A stretch of 64,000 bases of DNA from NCBI GenBank assembly GCA_020634615.1, contig JACKBI010000001.1, forward strand, positions 434,001 through 498,000, written 5' to 3'. The stretch comes from Anaerolineales bacterium (GTDB taxonomy: Bacteria > Chloroflexota > Anaerolineae > JAAEKA01). A model generated the notes under the pieces. It saw only the letters and a program-made list of their open reading frames with translations. It was not told the DNA's origin and did not search any database. Below, piece after piece: positions 18,389 to 27,241 of the stretch. A program made the position numbers and the translations under genes. Numbering within the stretch: the first letter of the stretch is position 1; each line of letters opens with the position of its first letter.

Positions 18389-20491
18389 CTATGCAAGGTT
18401 CAGGGCAACCAGAATCATGTCGATGACCTTGATGCCGATAAACGGCGCGATCAGGCCGCCAAATCCATAGATCAGCAGGTTGTCGCGCAGCAGTTGCGCC
18501 GCGCCCACGGCCCGATACGGCACGCCGCGCAGCGCCAGCGGGATCAGCGCGATAATCACCAACGCATTGAAGATCACGGCTGAGAGAATGGCGCTCTGCG
18601 GTGTGGCCAGGTGCATAAAGTTGAGCGCGCCCAGGGCCGGGTAGACCGAGACGAAAGCCGCCGGGATGATCGCGAAGTACTTGGCCACGTCGTTGGAGAT
18701 GCTGAACGTGGTCAGCGAACCGCGTGTCATCAACAACTGCTTGCCGATCTCCACGATCTCGATCAGCTTGGTCGGGTTGCTGTCCAGGTCGATCATGTTG
18801 GCGGCCTCGCGCGCCGGCTGGGTGCCGGTGTTCATGGCCACCGCCACATCCGCTTGCGCCAGGGCTGGAGCGTCGTTGGTCCCGTCGCCGGTCATTGCCA
18901 CCAACCGTCCACCGGCCTGATACTCACGGATCAGCTTGAGCTTGGCCTCGGGCGTCGCTTGCGCGAGGAAGTCGTCCACGCCCGCTTCGGCCGCGATGGC
19001 AGCCGCTGTCAGCGGGTTGTCACCTGTGATCATCACGGTCTTGATGCCCATCTTGCGCAGGTGGGCAAAGCGCTCGTTGATGCCGCCCTTGACGATGTCC
19101 TTCAGGTGGATAACGCCCAGGGCAGCGCCGTTGCGGGTCACCACCAGCGGCGTACCGCCGGTGCGGGCAATCGCGTCGACGCTCGTGCGTAACTCCGGCG
19201 GGATGACGTTGCCGGCGTTCTGGATCAGTGCCGTCATCGTGTCGGGTGCGCCTTTTCGGATACTCGTGCCGTTCAGGTCCACGCCGCTGATGCGTGTCTG
19301 CGCCGTGAAAGGCACGAAATGCATACCGTCGTGCATGTCATCCCCGGCCCCAACCGTCCGGCCGCGCAGGCCAAATTGCTCCTTGGCCAGCACAACGATG
19401 CTGCGACCTTCGGGCGTTTCGTCGGCCAGCGAGGCCAGTTGGGCCGCCTCGGCCAGATCCCTCACGTCGACGCTGCGCACCGGCACGAACTCCACTGCCT
19501 GGCGGTTGCCCAGGGTGATGGTGCCAGTCTTGTCCAGCAGCAGCACGTCCACGTCGCCGGCCGCCTCAACCGCACGGCCCGACATCGCGATCACGTTGCG
19601 CTGAATCATGCGGTCCATGCCAGCGATGCCGATCGCCGACAGCAGCCCGCCGATGGTGGTCGGGATCAGGCAGACCAGCAGCGCGATCAACACCGTGATG
19701 GTGACCGGCGTACCTTGCCCGGCGGCCTCCACGGCGTAGATCGAGTAGGGTAGCAGGGTCATGCATACCACCAGAAAGATGATGGTGAAGGCCGCCAGCA
19801 GGATGTTGAGGGCGATCTCATTGGGTGTTTTTTGGCGTTTGGCGCCCTCGATCAGGCTGATCATGCGGTCGAGAAAGCCTTCGCCAGGGTTGGCGGTCAC
19901 CCGGATGATCAACCAGTCGGACAGCAAACGCGTGCCGCCAGTGACGGCGCTGCGATCGCCGCCCGACTCGCGGATCACAGGGGCGCTCTCACCGGTGACT
20001 GCGCTCTCGTCCACCGAGGCAATGCCTTGGATCACCTCGCCGTCGGCGGGGATGGTGTCGCCGCCCTCCACCAGGAAGACGTCTCCCTGGTGGAGGGCGC
20101 TGGACAAGACCATGTCGAACGCTGCGTCACGGTGCGGCTGGCGCAGTTTCCTGGCCTGCGTCTCTTTGCGCGTACGGCGCAACGCTTCGGCTTGCGCCTT
20201 GCCGCGGCCTTCGGCCAACGCCTCGGAGAAGTTGGCAAAGAGCACGGTAAACCACAGCCAGAGGGACACTGTGCCGATAAACCCGGCCGGCGCTTCGCCC
20301 GGGCCGAGCAGGGCCTGGATCCACAGCGCCGTGGTCAGCAAGCTGCCCACCTCGACCACGAACATGACCGGGTTGCGGACCATCCAGCGCGGGTTGAGCT
20401 TGCGAAACGAGTCGGCCACGGCACGCTGCATCATTTGACGGCGCATCCCGGTGGGTTTTCTTGCTTGCGGTAAGACTGGTTGAGTAGTCAT
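18389..20491 (-). CDS. kdpB: potassium-transporting P-type ATPase subunit B
   Basis: 700 residues, normal length for KdpB. The phosphorylation motif DKTGTIT is present, with the actuator TGES (DESAVTGESAPV), the TGDGTNDAPALAQADVAVAM hinge motif and the KdpB-specific end (VYRAVG…LLIYGFGGLIAPFIGIKVID). It energises K+ uptake by KdpA through ATP hydrolysis in the membrane complex KdpFABC. The start codon is 3 bases from the kdpA stop. No substitutions in catalytic motifs were seen. Confidence 0.97.
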   Translation of the reverse strand: MTTQPVLPQARKPTGMRRQMMQRAVADSFRKLNPRWMVRNPVMFVVEVGSLLTTALWIQALLGPGEAPAGFIGTVSLWLWFTVLFANFSEALAEGRGKAQAEALRRTRKETQARKLRQPHRDAAFDMVLSSALHQGDVFLVEGGDTIPADGEVIQGIASVDESAVTGESAPVIRESGGDRSAVTGGTRLLSDWLIIRVTANPGEGFLDRMISLIEGAKRQKTPNEIALNILLAAFTIIFLVVCMTLLPYSIYAVEAAGQGTPVTITVLIALLVCLIPTTIGGLLSAIGIAGMDRMIQRNVIAMSGRAVEAAGDVDVLLLDKTGTITLGNRQAVEFVPVRSVDVRDLAEAAQLASLADETPEGRSIVVLAKEQFGLRGRTVGAGDDMHDGMHFVPFTAQTRISGVDLNGTSIRKGAPDTMTALIQNAGNVIPPELRTSVDAIARTGGTPLVVTRNGAALGVIHLKDIVKGGINERFAHLRKMGIKTVMITGDNPLTAAAIAAEAGVDDFLAQATPEAKLKLIREYQAGGRLVAMTGDGTNDAPALAQADVAVAMNTGTQPAREAANMIDLDSNPTKLIEIVEIGKQLLMTRGSLTTFSISNDVAKYFAIIPAAFVSVYPALGALNFMHLATPQSAILSAVIFNALVIIALIPLALRGVPYRAVGAAQLLRDNLLIYGFGGLIAPFIGIKVIDMILVALNLA

Positions 20492-20494
20492 GTG

Positions 20495-22231
20495 TTACAG
20501 CCCCAGATGTTCGACAATCGGCCCGAGCGCCAGTGCTGGCAGGAAGTTCAGCGCGCCAACGATCAGGACGATGACAATCAGCCAGCCGATAAACAACGGC
20601 GTGTGCGTCGGAAGGGTACCGGCCGTGGTTGGGACGCGTTTCTTGCGAACCAGCGAGCCGGCCAGGGCCAGGGTAGGGACGATCAGCCAGAAGCGGGCGA
20701 TGAGCATGGCCAGGGCGCCGAACAGGTTGTAGAATGGCGTATTGGCTCCCAGCCCGGTAAAGGCGCTGCCGTTGTTGTTGCCCATCGATGTGAAGCCATA
20801 CAACACTTCGCTGAACCCGTGCGGGCCCGGATTGAACACCGATGCCTTGCCCGGGCCGGTGACAACTGCCAGCGCCGTCAGTCCGAGCACTGTCACTGGC
20901 ATGATCAGGATCAGCAGGGCTGCCATCTTGATCTCATAGCTTTCGATCTTCTTGCCCAGGTATTCGGGCGTGCGGCCCACCATCAGACCGGCCACGAAGA
21001 CGGCTACGATCACGAAGGCCAGCATGCCGTACAGACCAGAGCCGACTCCGCCGAACACAACTTCGCCGAACTGCATCATCACCAGCGGCACCAGGCCACC
21101 CAGCGGGGTAAACGAGTCGTGCATCGAGTTGACGGAACCGTTGGATGCGGCCGTGGTGATCGTGGCCCAGAGCGCCGAGTTGGGGATGCCAAAACGCAGT
21201 TCTTTGCCCTCCATATTACCGCCTGGAAGCAGATTGGTTGCCGCTTGATCGATGCCCAGCGCTGTCAAACGCGGGTTGCCGGCTCCCTCCGCGGCGTAGG
21301 CCGCTACTCCAAAGACAACCAGCATGATCAACATCGCCGCCAGCAGCGCCCAGCCCTGGCGGGTGTCGTTGACCATCTTGCCAAAGGTGTAGCAGAGGGC
21401 AGCCGGGATGAGCAGGATGGACAGCATCTCCAGGAAGTTAGTCAGCGGTGTGGGATTCTCAAACGGATGGGCGGAGTTGGTATTAAAGAAACCTCCCCCG
21501 TTGGTACCCAACTGTTTGATAGCGATCTGCGAAGCCGCCGGCCCGATTGCCAGAGTCTGTTCGGTGACCTGGTTGCCAGTTGCGTCCACGGTTGGCTGGA
21601 CCAGGGTCGCAGTCTGGTAGGGCGAAAAGCTCTGAACCACGCCCAGCCCGACCAACATCACCGCGACAACGAGCGCGAGCGGCAGCAGAATATACAGCAC
21701 GCTGCGGGTCAGGTCCACCCAGAAGTTGCCAACCGTGCTGGTCGAATGGCGAACCAATCCGCGAATGAAGGCGATCAGAATAGCCATGCCGGCAGCAGCC
21801 GAGGCAAAGTTCTGCACCGTCATGCCCAGCATTTGGGTGAGATAGCTCATGGTGGTTTCGCCGCCATATCCCTGCCAGTTGGTGTTGGAAACGAAGCTGA
21901 TCGCCGTGTTCAGCGCCGAGTCCGCCGACACGTCGCCAAGCCCCTCGGGATTGAGCGGCAGAATTCCCTGGAGGCGCTGGAGGGCGTACAAAAACAGCAT
22001 CCCGAAGACACTGAACACCAGCACGGCCACCGCGTAGGTTTTCCAGCCCATCTCCTGCTCGGGGTTGACGCCGATCAGCCGGTAGGTTAGCCGTTCGATC
22101 GGCCCCAGAGCCCGCCCAAGCGCCGTGCGTTCGCCCTGGTACACCCGCGCCATGTAGCCACCCAGCGGCTTGACCAGGAGCAGGAGGACGATCAAATAGA
22201 TCGCGATTTGAAGAATACCGTTGACGGTCAT
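20495..22231 (-). CDS. kdpA: potassium-transporting ATPase subunit A (K+ channel-like subunit)
   Basis: 578 residues, about ten membrane helices. The first helix (LQIAIYLIVLLLLVKPLGGYMARVY) and the selectivity-filter-like loops are visible: SFVSNTNWQGYGGE, QLGTNGGGFFNTNSAHPFENPT, and YGFTSMGNNNGSAFTGLGAN. These match the pore loops of KdpA. It forms the K+-selective pathway of the complex. It follows kdpF by 25 bases and is coupled to kdpB. A large opposite-strand ORF (20480-22090) is a shadow. Confidence 0.97.
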   Translation of the reverse strand: MTVNGILQIAIYLIVLLLLVKPLGGYMARVYQGERTALGRALGPIERLTYRLIGVNPEQEMGWKTYAVAVLVFSVFGMLFLYALQRLQGILPLNPEGLGDVSADSALNTAISFVSNTNWQGYGGETTMSYLTQMLGMTVQNFASAAAGMAILIAFIRGLVRHSTSTVGNFWVDLTRSVLYILLPLALVVAVMLVGLGVVQSFSPYQTATLVQPTVDATGNQVTEQTLAIGPAASQIAIKQLGTNGGGFFNTNSAHPFENPTPLTNFLEMLSILLIPAALCYTFGKMVNDTRQGWALLAAMLIMLVVFGVAAYAAEGAGNPRLTALGIDQAATNLLPGGNMEGKELRFGIPNSALWATITTAASNGSVNSMHDSFTPLGGLVPLVMMQFGEVVFGGVGSGLYGMLAFVIVAVFVAGLMVGRTPEYLGKKIESYEIKMAALLILIMPVTVLGLTALAVVTGPGKASVFNPGPHGFSEVLYGFTSMGNNNGSAFTGLGANTPFYNLFGALAMLIARFWLIVPTLALAGSLVRKKRVPTTAGTLPTHTPLFIGWLIVIVLIVGALNFLPALALGPIVEHLGL

Positions 22232-22256
22232 TGGAATTGCTCCCTGGTCTGGCGGA

Positions 22257-22349
22257 TTAACCGAACCACTCCGGCTTCAACAGCGCCAAGACGAGATAGG
22301 CGAGCAGAGCCAACGCTATCAAACCGGTGATGACATAGAGAGGCGTCAT
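22257..22349 (-). CDS. kdpF: KdpF small membrane subunit
   Basis: A 30-residue ORF beginning MTPLYVITGLIALALLAYLV and ending LALLKPEWFG. One hydrophobic helix followed by a K-P-E-x-F end is the KdpF signature. The ATG overlaps the stop of the preceding 31-residue ORF (ATGA) and has GGAGG upstream within it. KdpF stabilises the KdpABC complex as a lipid-like peptide. It is easily missed because of its length. Confidence 0.9.
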   Translation of the reverse strand: MTPLYVITGLIALALLAYLVLALLKPEWFG

Positions 22350-22441
22350 GCATCCTCCATCAGTCGTTGGCAGACGATTATCAAGCCATAAGTGATGGCG
22401 AAAAAGACCAGCGCTAGAACGAGATACAGCAAATCGAACAT
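22346..22441 (-). CDS. 31-residue single-helix membrane protein heading the kdp operon
   Basis: The ORF reads MFDLLYLVLALVFFAITYGL then IIVCQRLMEDA. It is one membrane helix with an acidic end and a conserved-looking Cys. A GGAGG precedes the ATG at a good distance, and its TGA overlaps the kdpF start. Short proteins of this form (LDLLYL…FFA…CERL) head many kdp operons, by my recollection, but have no settled function. Probably an additional small subunit or a translational lead-in for kdpF. Confidence 0.78.
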   Translation of the reverse strand: MFDLLYLVLALVFFAITYGLIIVCQRLMEDA

Positions 22442-22593
22442 AGCATTACCTCCAGCATGTTTTGTTCTGGAACGCCCCCTAGTCTATTCGATTTGGCATT
22501 AATCAGGGGACAAGAAAGCACACCCTGGTATCAAGACCGCGTCAAGATGGACCTTGCGGCGTTCGCAATCTGCGGGATTCTCTGGTCTGCCCT

Positions 22594-22623
22594 TTGCCAA
22601 ATCTCTCCCGCGGGTGGTATGAT
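22594..22623 (+). promoter_or_regulatory. promoter of the sugar kinase/uridylyltransferase gene
   Basis: TTGCCA (22594-22599), an 18-base spacer and TATGAT (22618-22623). The same layout is kept in the truncated copy at 13717-13746, which supports it as a real element. The leader is about 50 nt and ends in GAGGAG before ATG 22679. Confidence 0.6.
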
Positions 22624-22792
22624 CCCGAAAGCGCGCAGAAATGCCGCGTGCTGAACTTGTATCTTCCCGAGGAGACCCATGAAGATCTTCGTCCCCGGCC
22701 GCATTTGCCTGTTCGGTGAGCACTCCGACTGGGCGGGCGGCTACCGGCGCATCAACGCCGACATCGAACAGGGCTACACCCTGATCTCCGGC
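22594..22792 (+). repeat. direct repeat, copy 2 (partner 13717-13916)
   Basis: The intact member of the repeat pair that brackets the kdp operon. It covers the promoter, leader and first ~38 codons of the bifunctional sugar kinase/uridylyltransferase. As this copy continues into a full gene it is the likely donor, and copy 1 the duplicate. Confidence 0.85.
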
Positions 22793-24601
22793 ACCGACCA
22801 GGGCATCTACGCCGAGGTGGAGGCGCACCCGACTTCCCTCGTATTGTCTGCAACCCGCCCCGACGGCCAGCGCGTCGGGCCCACCGAGATTCCCATGCAG
22901 CCGCAGGCGCTGCTGGAGGCCGCCCAGGCCGGCGGCTTCTGGAGCTATGTCGCGGGCGTCGCTTACCAGGTGCTGACCAACTACCACGTGCGCGGGCTGA
23001 CCATCGACAACTTCAAGACTGATCTGCCCATGAAAAAGGGACTGTCCTCCAGCGCGGCCATCAGCGTGCTGGCGGCAAGGGCCTTCAACCGCGTCTACGA
23101 TCTGAAGCTGACGGTGCGCGGCGAGATGGAACTGGCCTACATGGGCGAGATCACGACGCCGTCGCGCTGCGGGCGCATGGACCAGGGCTGCGCGTTCGGC
23201 AACCGGCCCGTGGTGATGGCCTTCGACGGCGACCGGCTGGACACGCAGGAATTGCAGGTCAAAGGTGAGTTGCACTTCGTCATCGTCGATCTGGCGGCGC
23301 AGAAGGACACGGTGGAGATCCTGAACCGGCTCAACCGATGCTATCCGTTCGCCGAGAACCAGGTTGAGGCCGGTGTGCAGGAGCTGCTGGGCCCCATCAA
23401 CAAGCGTATCGTGCATCAGGCCATGGATGCGTTGGTCAAGTCCGATGCGCAACGGCTGGGTAGCCTGATGACCGAGGCGCAGGCCTTTTTCGACCGCTAC
23501 GCCACGCCGGCTTGCCCGGAGGAGCTGACCGCGCCGGTGCTGCACCGCGTGCTGGCCTACCCGCCGTTGCAGGCGCACATCTGGGGCGGCAAGGGTGTCG
23601 GGTCACAGGGCGACGGCACGGCCCAGTTCATGGCGCGCAGCGCGGACGACCAGCAGGCGGTCATCGAGATCATCCGCCGCGATCTGGGGATGGAGGCGTT
23701 GCCGCTGACCATGAAGCCGGGCCAGAAGGTGCGCAAGGCGGTGATCCCCGCGGCCGGCTATGGCACGCGCCTCTTCCCGGCTACCAAGGCAGCCAAGAAG
23801 GAGCTGTTCCCCATCATCGACCGCGACGGCATTGCCAAGCCGGCCATTTTGTTGATCGTCGAGGAGGCGCTGGAGGCCGGCATTGAGCAGGTGATCATCA
23901 TCGTTCAGGAAGATGACCTCGACTCGTTTCGCGACTTCTTTACCCAGCAGGTCAGCATCGAGAACTACAACAAACTGCCGCGGCCATTTCAGGAATATGC
24001 CCGCCGCATTCTGGAGATGGGGCGACGTGTCACGTTCGTGACCCAGACGACCCAGCAAGGCTTTGGCCACGCAGTCTGGTGCGTCAAGGATGCCGTGGGC
24101 GACGAGCCTTTCCTGCTGATGCTGGGCGACCACATCTACCGCGCGCCGGGCGACACGTCCTGCGCCCGCCAGCTCATCGATGAATACCAGCAGCACGGCA
24201 CCAGCATCCTGGGACTGCGGCGCACGCCCGAAGCGGACATCGCCAACTTCGGCACGGTGGTCGGGGTTTGGCTGGACGACGACCGCCTGCTGAGCGTCAC
24301 CGAGTTCGCCGAGAAGCCGACGGTGGACTATGCCCGCCACAGCCTGCGCGTGACCGGCCTGCCCGACGACGAGTACCTGACCGTCTTTGGTCAGTACATC
24401 ATCAAGCCGCAGATATTCGACTATCTGGAGGAGCACATCGAGCACAACGTGCGCGAGCGGGGCGAATTCCAGTTGACATCTGCGCTGGACCGGCTGCGCC
24501 AGGAGGACGGCTTCATGGGGCTGATCATGGAAGGCCGCCGTTACGACATCGGCCTGCCGCAGTATTACCTGGACACGCTGGCAGCGTTTTCCAGGGAATA
24601 G
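22679..24601 (+). CDS. bifunctional GHMP sugar kinase / GalU-like UTP-sugar-1-phosphate uridylyltransferase
   Basis: 640 residues, two enzymes in one chain. Residues 1-345 are a galactokinase-like GHMP kinase: motif 1 PGRICLFGEHSDW (6-18), motif 2 PMKKGLSSSAA (117-127), CGRMDQG with catalytic-type Asp 168, and motif 3 GGKGVGSQGDG (303-313). Residues 350-640 are a nucleotidyltransferase with AAGYGTRLFPATKAAKKE (358-375), the LMLGDHIY metal-site strand and a GalU-like end (EFQLTSALDRL…GRRYDIG). Together they could phosphorylate a free sugar at C1 and convert it to a UDP-sugar, a salvage route. By analogy with Fkp (domains in the other order, GDP-fucose), the sugar could be galactose, arabinose, glucuronate or similar; sequence alone does not decide. 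Confidence 0.88.
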   Translation: MKIFVPGRICLFGEHSDWAGGYRRINADIEQGYTLISGTDQGIYAEVEAHPTSLVLSATRPDGQRVGPTEIPMQPQALLEAAQAGGFWSYVAGVAYQVLTNYHVRGLTIDNFKTDLPMKKGLSSSAAISVLAARAFNRVYDLKLTVRGEMELAYMGEITTPSRCGRMDQGCAFGNRPVVMAFDGDRLDTQELQVKGELHFVIVDLAAQKDTVEILNRLNRCYPFAENQVEAGVQELLGPINKRIVHQAMDALVKSDAQRLGSLMTEAQAFFDRYATPACPEELTAPVLHRVLAYPPLQAHIWGGKGVGSQGDGTAQFMARSADDQQAVIEIIRRDLGMEALPLTMKPGQKVRKAVIPAAGYGTRLFPATKAAKKELFPIIDRDGIAKPAILLIVEEALEAGIEQVIIIVQEDDLDSFRDFFTQQVSIENYNKLPRPFQEYARRILEMGRRVTFVTQTTQQGFGHAVWCVKDAVGDEPFLLMLGDHIYRAPGDTSCARQLIDEYQQHGTSILGLRRTPEADIANFGTVVGVWLDDDRLLSVTEFAEKPTVDYARHSLRVTGLPDDEYLTVFGQYIIKPQIFDYLEEHIEHNVRERGEFQLTSALDRLRQEDGFMGLIMEGRRYDIGLPQYYLDTLAAFSRE

Positions 24602-24613
24602 CAGTACGAAATC

Positions 24614-24647
24614 AAGTGCCGGGGACTTTCGCAGGTCCCCGGCACTT
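24614..24647 (+). terminator. hairpin terminator after the bifunctional gene
   Basis: AAGTGCCGGGGAC (24614-24626) and GTCCCCGGCACTT (24635-24647) form a perfect 13-bp stem with an 8-base loop, 12 bases after the stop codon. A short T-containing run (CGCGTTTGTTG) follows. Confidence 0.75.
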
Positions 24648-24675
24648 CGCGTTTGTTGCCGTGTCGCGAGTTTAC

Positions 24676-24704
24676 TTGACCCGCGGGGTAAGCCATACTA
24701 CAAT
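24676..24704 (+). promoter_or_regulatory. sigma70-type promoter of the cyclase-fdrA-DUF1116 operon
   Basis: TTGACC (24676-24681), a 17-base spacer and TACAAT (24699-24704). Start expected near 24711, followed by AAAGGAG just before ATG 24746. Confidence 0.7.
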
Positions 24705-24745
24705 GGGCTTGGTTTGCCGGCAAGTCACCTACAAAGGAGTACGCG

Positions 24746-25526
24746 ATGAAGCTTTACGACCTCTCCCAACCCCTCAACCAGGACTGTTCGTTCTGGCCGT
24801 TCTATCCACCCTTCGAAGTCAAGTACATCAAACGCAAGTCTGAACAGGGCGTCAATGCCCAATATATCCAGACCTCCAACCACATGGGCACGCATCTGGA
24901 CGCGCCCCGCCATTTCGTCACCAAGGGCAAGACCATCGACCAGATCCCGCTGGAATGGCTCTACGGCCCGGGCGTGATCGTCGATCTCAGCGACGTGCTG
25001 GACGAGTTGGATGTGTTCACGCCGGAGATGATCGAGGAGCGCGTCGAAGTGCGCGACGGCGACATCCTTTTCATCCACACCGGCTGGCATCGGCACGGCG
25101 AGTTCGGCGAGGACCCCGACGAGAAGTATATCCACCGCCACCCCGGCCCGCACTACAGCATCTGCGACTGGCTGCTGAAGAAAAAGATCCACGTCTGGGG
25201 CGTCGATATGATCTCGACCGACCACCCCATGAACCTGCCCATCGGACGCTTTCTGGGCCGCGGCGGTCTGGAACACTGGCAAAAGGTGCGCCGGCAGTGC
25301 GAGGACAAGTTCGGCGCCGACCAGATCGACGTGCTGTTCCCCGACTCTGCCTACCAGCTGACCCACAACGCGTTCTTCCCCAAGGACTGCATCCACGTCG
25401 AGAACCTGGGCGGCAGGATCGGCGCGCCGGAGTTGCAGAACCGGCGGCTGACGCTGGGCGTTCCCGTGGCTCTTCAAGGGCGGCGAGGCAGCATTCTGCC
25501 GCGCGGTCGGGTTCGTAGAAGACTGA
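24746..25526 (+). CDS. cyclase-family metal-dependent hydrolase (frameshifted near its 3' end)
   Basis: The first ~240 residues are a cyclase/kynurenine-formamidase-type hydrolase: the metal motif H46-M-G-T-H50-L-D-A-P-R-H56, then DILFIHTGWHRHG, VWGVDMISTDHPMN and IHVENLGG. Near 25460 the reading frame slips. In the other frame the expected family ending FPWLFKGGEAAFCRAVGFVE D continues to a TGA at 25524-25526 that overlaps the fdrA ATG. As printed, the ORF instead reads through into FdrA and looks like one 831-residue protein. A true indel or a sequencing/assembly error are both possible. The family hydrolyses amide or lactone bonds; the substrate is unknown, but the neighbours suggest amide or carbamoyl metabolism. 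Confidence 0.8.
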
Positions 25527-27241
25527 TGTCCAGCGTACACGAAATCCGCCGCGGCGTCTATTACGACTCCGTCGTGTTGATGCAGTTGCAGCGCGCGTTG
25601 GCGGCCCTGCCCGAGGTGGAGGACGCGGCGGTGGTCATGGCGACGCCTTCCAACCGCGACGTGCTGGCATCCACCGGTTTCGATGTTACGGGTATCGAAG
25701 CCAAGCCAGAGGACCTGCTGATCGTGGTTAAGGCCAGCAGCCAGCAGGCCGCCGAAGCAGCCCTGGCGCAGGTCGACGCCTTGCTGATCCGCAAGCAGTC
25801 CAGCGCCGGCAGCGATTATCGGCCGCGCAGTCTGCGCGCCGCGGCATCGGCGCTGCCCGACGCCAACTGGGTGCTGATCTCCGTGCCGGGCCGCTACGCC
25901 GCCGGCGTGGCGCAGGAAGCGCTGAACCTTGGCAAGCACGTCTTCCTTTATAGCGACAACGTCACACTGGCCGACGAAATCAAGCTCAAGCAGCAGGCGC
26001 GCGCCAGAGGGCTGCTGGTTATGGGGCCAGACTGCGGCACCGCGATCGTCAACGGCGTCGGGCTGGGCTTCGCCAATCGCGTGCGCCGCGGCAAGGTCGG
26101 CATCGTCGCAGCGTCGGGTACCGGCCTTCAGGCCGTCAGCAGCGCCGTCCACGAGCTGGGTGCGGGCGTCTCGCAGGCCTTTGGCACCGGCGGCCGCGAC
26201 CTGAAGGCTGACGTGGGCGGCATCACCGCCTTGCAAGGGCTGGACCTGCTGGCCCGTGACCCGCAGACCAAAGTCATTGTGCTGGTCTCCAAGCCGCCGG
26301 CCGCGGGCGTCGCCACGACGCTGCTGAACGCCGCCCAATCGACGGGCAAGCCGGTGGTCGTCAACTTCATCGGCTATCCGCCGCCCGCGCGCCGCCTGGA
26401 CAATCTGCACTTCGCCGTCAACCTCGATGAAGCAGCTCAACTTGCAGTGGCGCTAAGCGCAGATTTGCCAAGCATTTCGCCAAGTGCCCAATCTACCAAT
26501 CTACCAACCTACCAATCTCCCTCCTACCTGCGCGGCCTCTTCTCCGGCGGTACGCTGGCCGTTGAGGCGTTGCTGGGCTTGCAGGCGACCCTATCGCCGC
26601 TTTACTCCAATGTGCCCTTGCACCCGGAGCAGCGGCTGGCCGACAGCTTCCACAGCCAGGCGCACACGATCCTGGATCTGGGCGAGGACGAGTTCACCCA
26701 GGGCCGGCTGCACCCGATGATGGACAACGATCTGCGGCTGCGGCGTATGCGCCAGGAGGCCGCTGATCCAGAGGTCGGTCTGATCCTGCTGGACGTGGTG
26801 CTGGGCGAAGGTTCGCATCCCGACCCGGCCGGCGAGCTCGCCCCGGCCATCGCGCAGATCAAGGAGAACCGGCCGGAGTTGGAAATCGTAGCGACCGTTG
26901 TCGGCACCGACCTGGATCCGCAGGACACTGACGGGCAGGTTGGCAGGCTGGCCGAGGCCGGTGCGACTGTTTTCCGCACCACCAGCGACGCAGTGGCCTT
27001 CATCAGCCAACGGCTGCGCCAGCCGTACAGTTACGACTACCCGGCCCTGCCGCTGGCCCATTTTGGCGACAGTCTGGCAGCCATCAACGTCGGGCTGGAA
27101 AGCTTCCGCGACAGCCTGGTTGCGCAGAACGCGTCGACCATCCAGGTCGACTGGCGACCGCCGGCCGGCGGGAACGAATCGATGATGGCCATTCTCGCCA
27201 GGATGAAGGGCGGGAAATCACCCGAAGGGAAAGCATCATGA
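25526..27241 (+). CDS. fdrA: FdrA-like acyl-CoA-synthetase-fold protein
   Basis: 571 residues from ATG 25526, close to FdrA length (about 555). The start SSVHEIRRGVYYDSVVLMQL, CoA-binding-like ISVPGRYAAGVAQEAL, MGPDCGTAIVNGVGLGFAN, GIVAASGTGLQAVSSAVHELG, and the C-terminal LRGLFSGGTLAVEAL and LGEDEFTQGRLHPMMD are typical. FdrA resembles succinyl-CoA synthetase subunits; with YlbE and YlbF it has been tied to oxamate carbamoyltransfer in allantoin degradation of E. coli. A low-complexity linker (26488-26520, CCAATCTA-type repeats) interrupts it near residue 325. The stop overlaps the next ATG. Confidence 0.85.
   Translation: MSSVHEIRRGVYYDSVVLMQLQRALAALPEVEDAAVVMATPSNRDVLASTGFDVTGIEAKPEDLLIVVKASSQQAAEAALAQVDALLIRKQSSAGSDYRPRSLRAAASALPDANWVLISVPGRYAAGVAQEALNLGKHVFLYSDNVTLADEIKLKQQARARGLLVMGPDCGTAIVNGVGLGFANRVRRGKVGIVAASGTGLQAVSSAVHELGAGVSQAFGTGGRDLKADVGGITALQGLDLLARDPQTKVIVLVSKPPAAGVATTLLNAAQSTGKPVVVNFIGYPPPARRLDNLHFAVNLDEAAQLAVALSADLPSISPSAQSTNLPTYQSPSYLRGLFSGGTLAVEALLGLQATLSPLYSNVPLHPEQRLADSFHSQAHTILDLGEDEFTQGRLHPMMDNDLRLRRMRQEAADPEVGLILLDVVLGEGSHPDPAGELAPAIAQIKENRPELEIVATVVGTDLDPQDTDGQVGRLAEAGATVFRTTSDAVAFISQRLRQPYSYDYPALPLAHFGDSLAAINVGLESFRDSLVAQNASTIQVDWRPPAGGNESMMAILARMKGGKSPEGKAS

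Noticed and set aside
20480..22090. Long plus-strand ORF (536 codons) over kdpA
   Set aside because: It mirrors kdpA, is rich in Gln/His/Arg typical of antisense frames in G+C-rich DNA, and has no domain.
24725..26440. Minus-strand ORF of 571 codons
   Set aside because: Antisense of the cyclase and fdrA genes; no recognisable domain, no ribosome site.
24746..27241. A genuine cyclase-FdrA fusion enzyme
   Set aside because: The other frame restores the normal cyclase C-terminus with a stop overlapping the fdrA ATG, so a frameshift is the better explanation.
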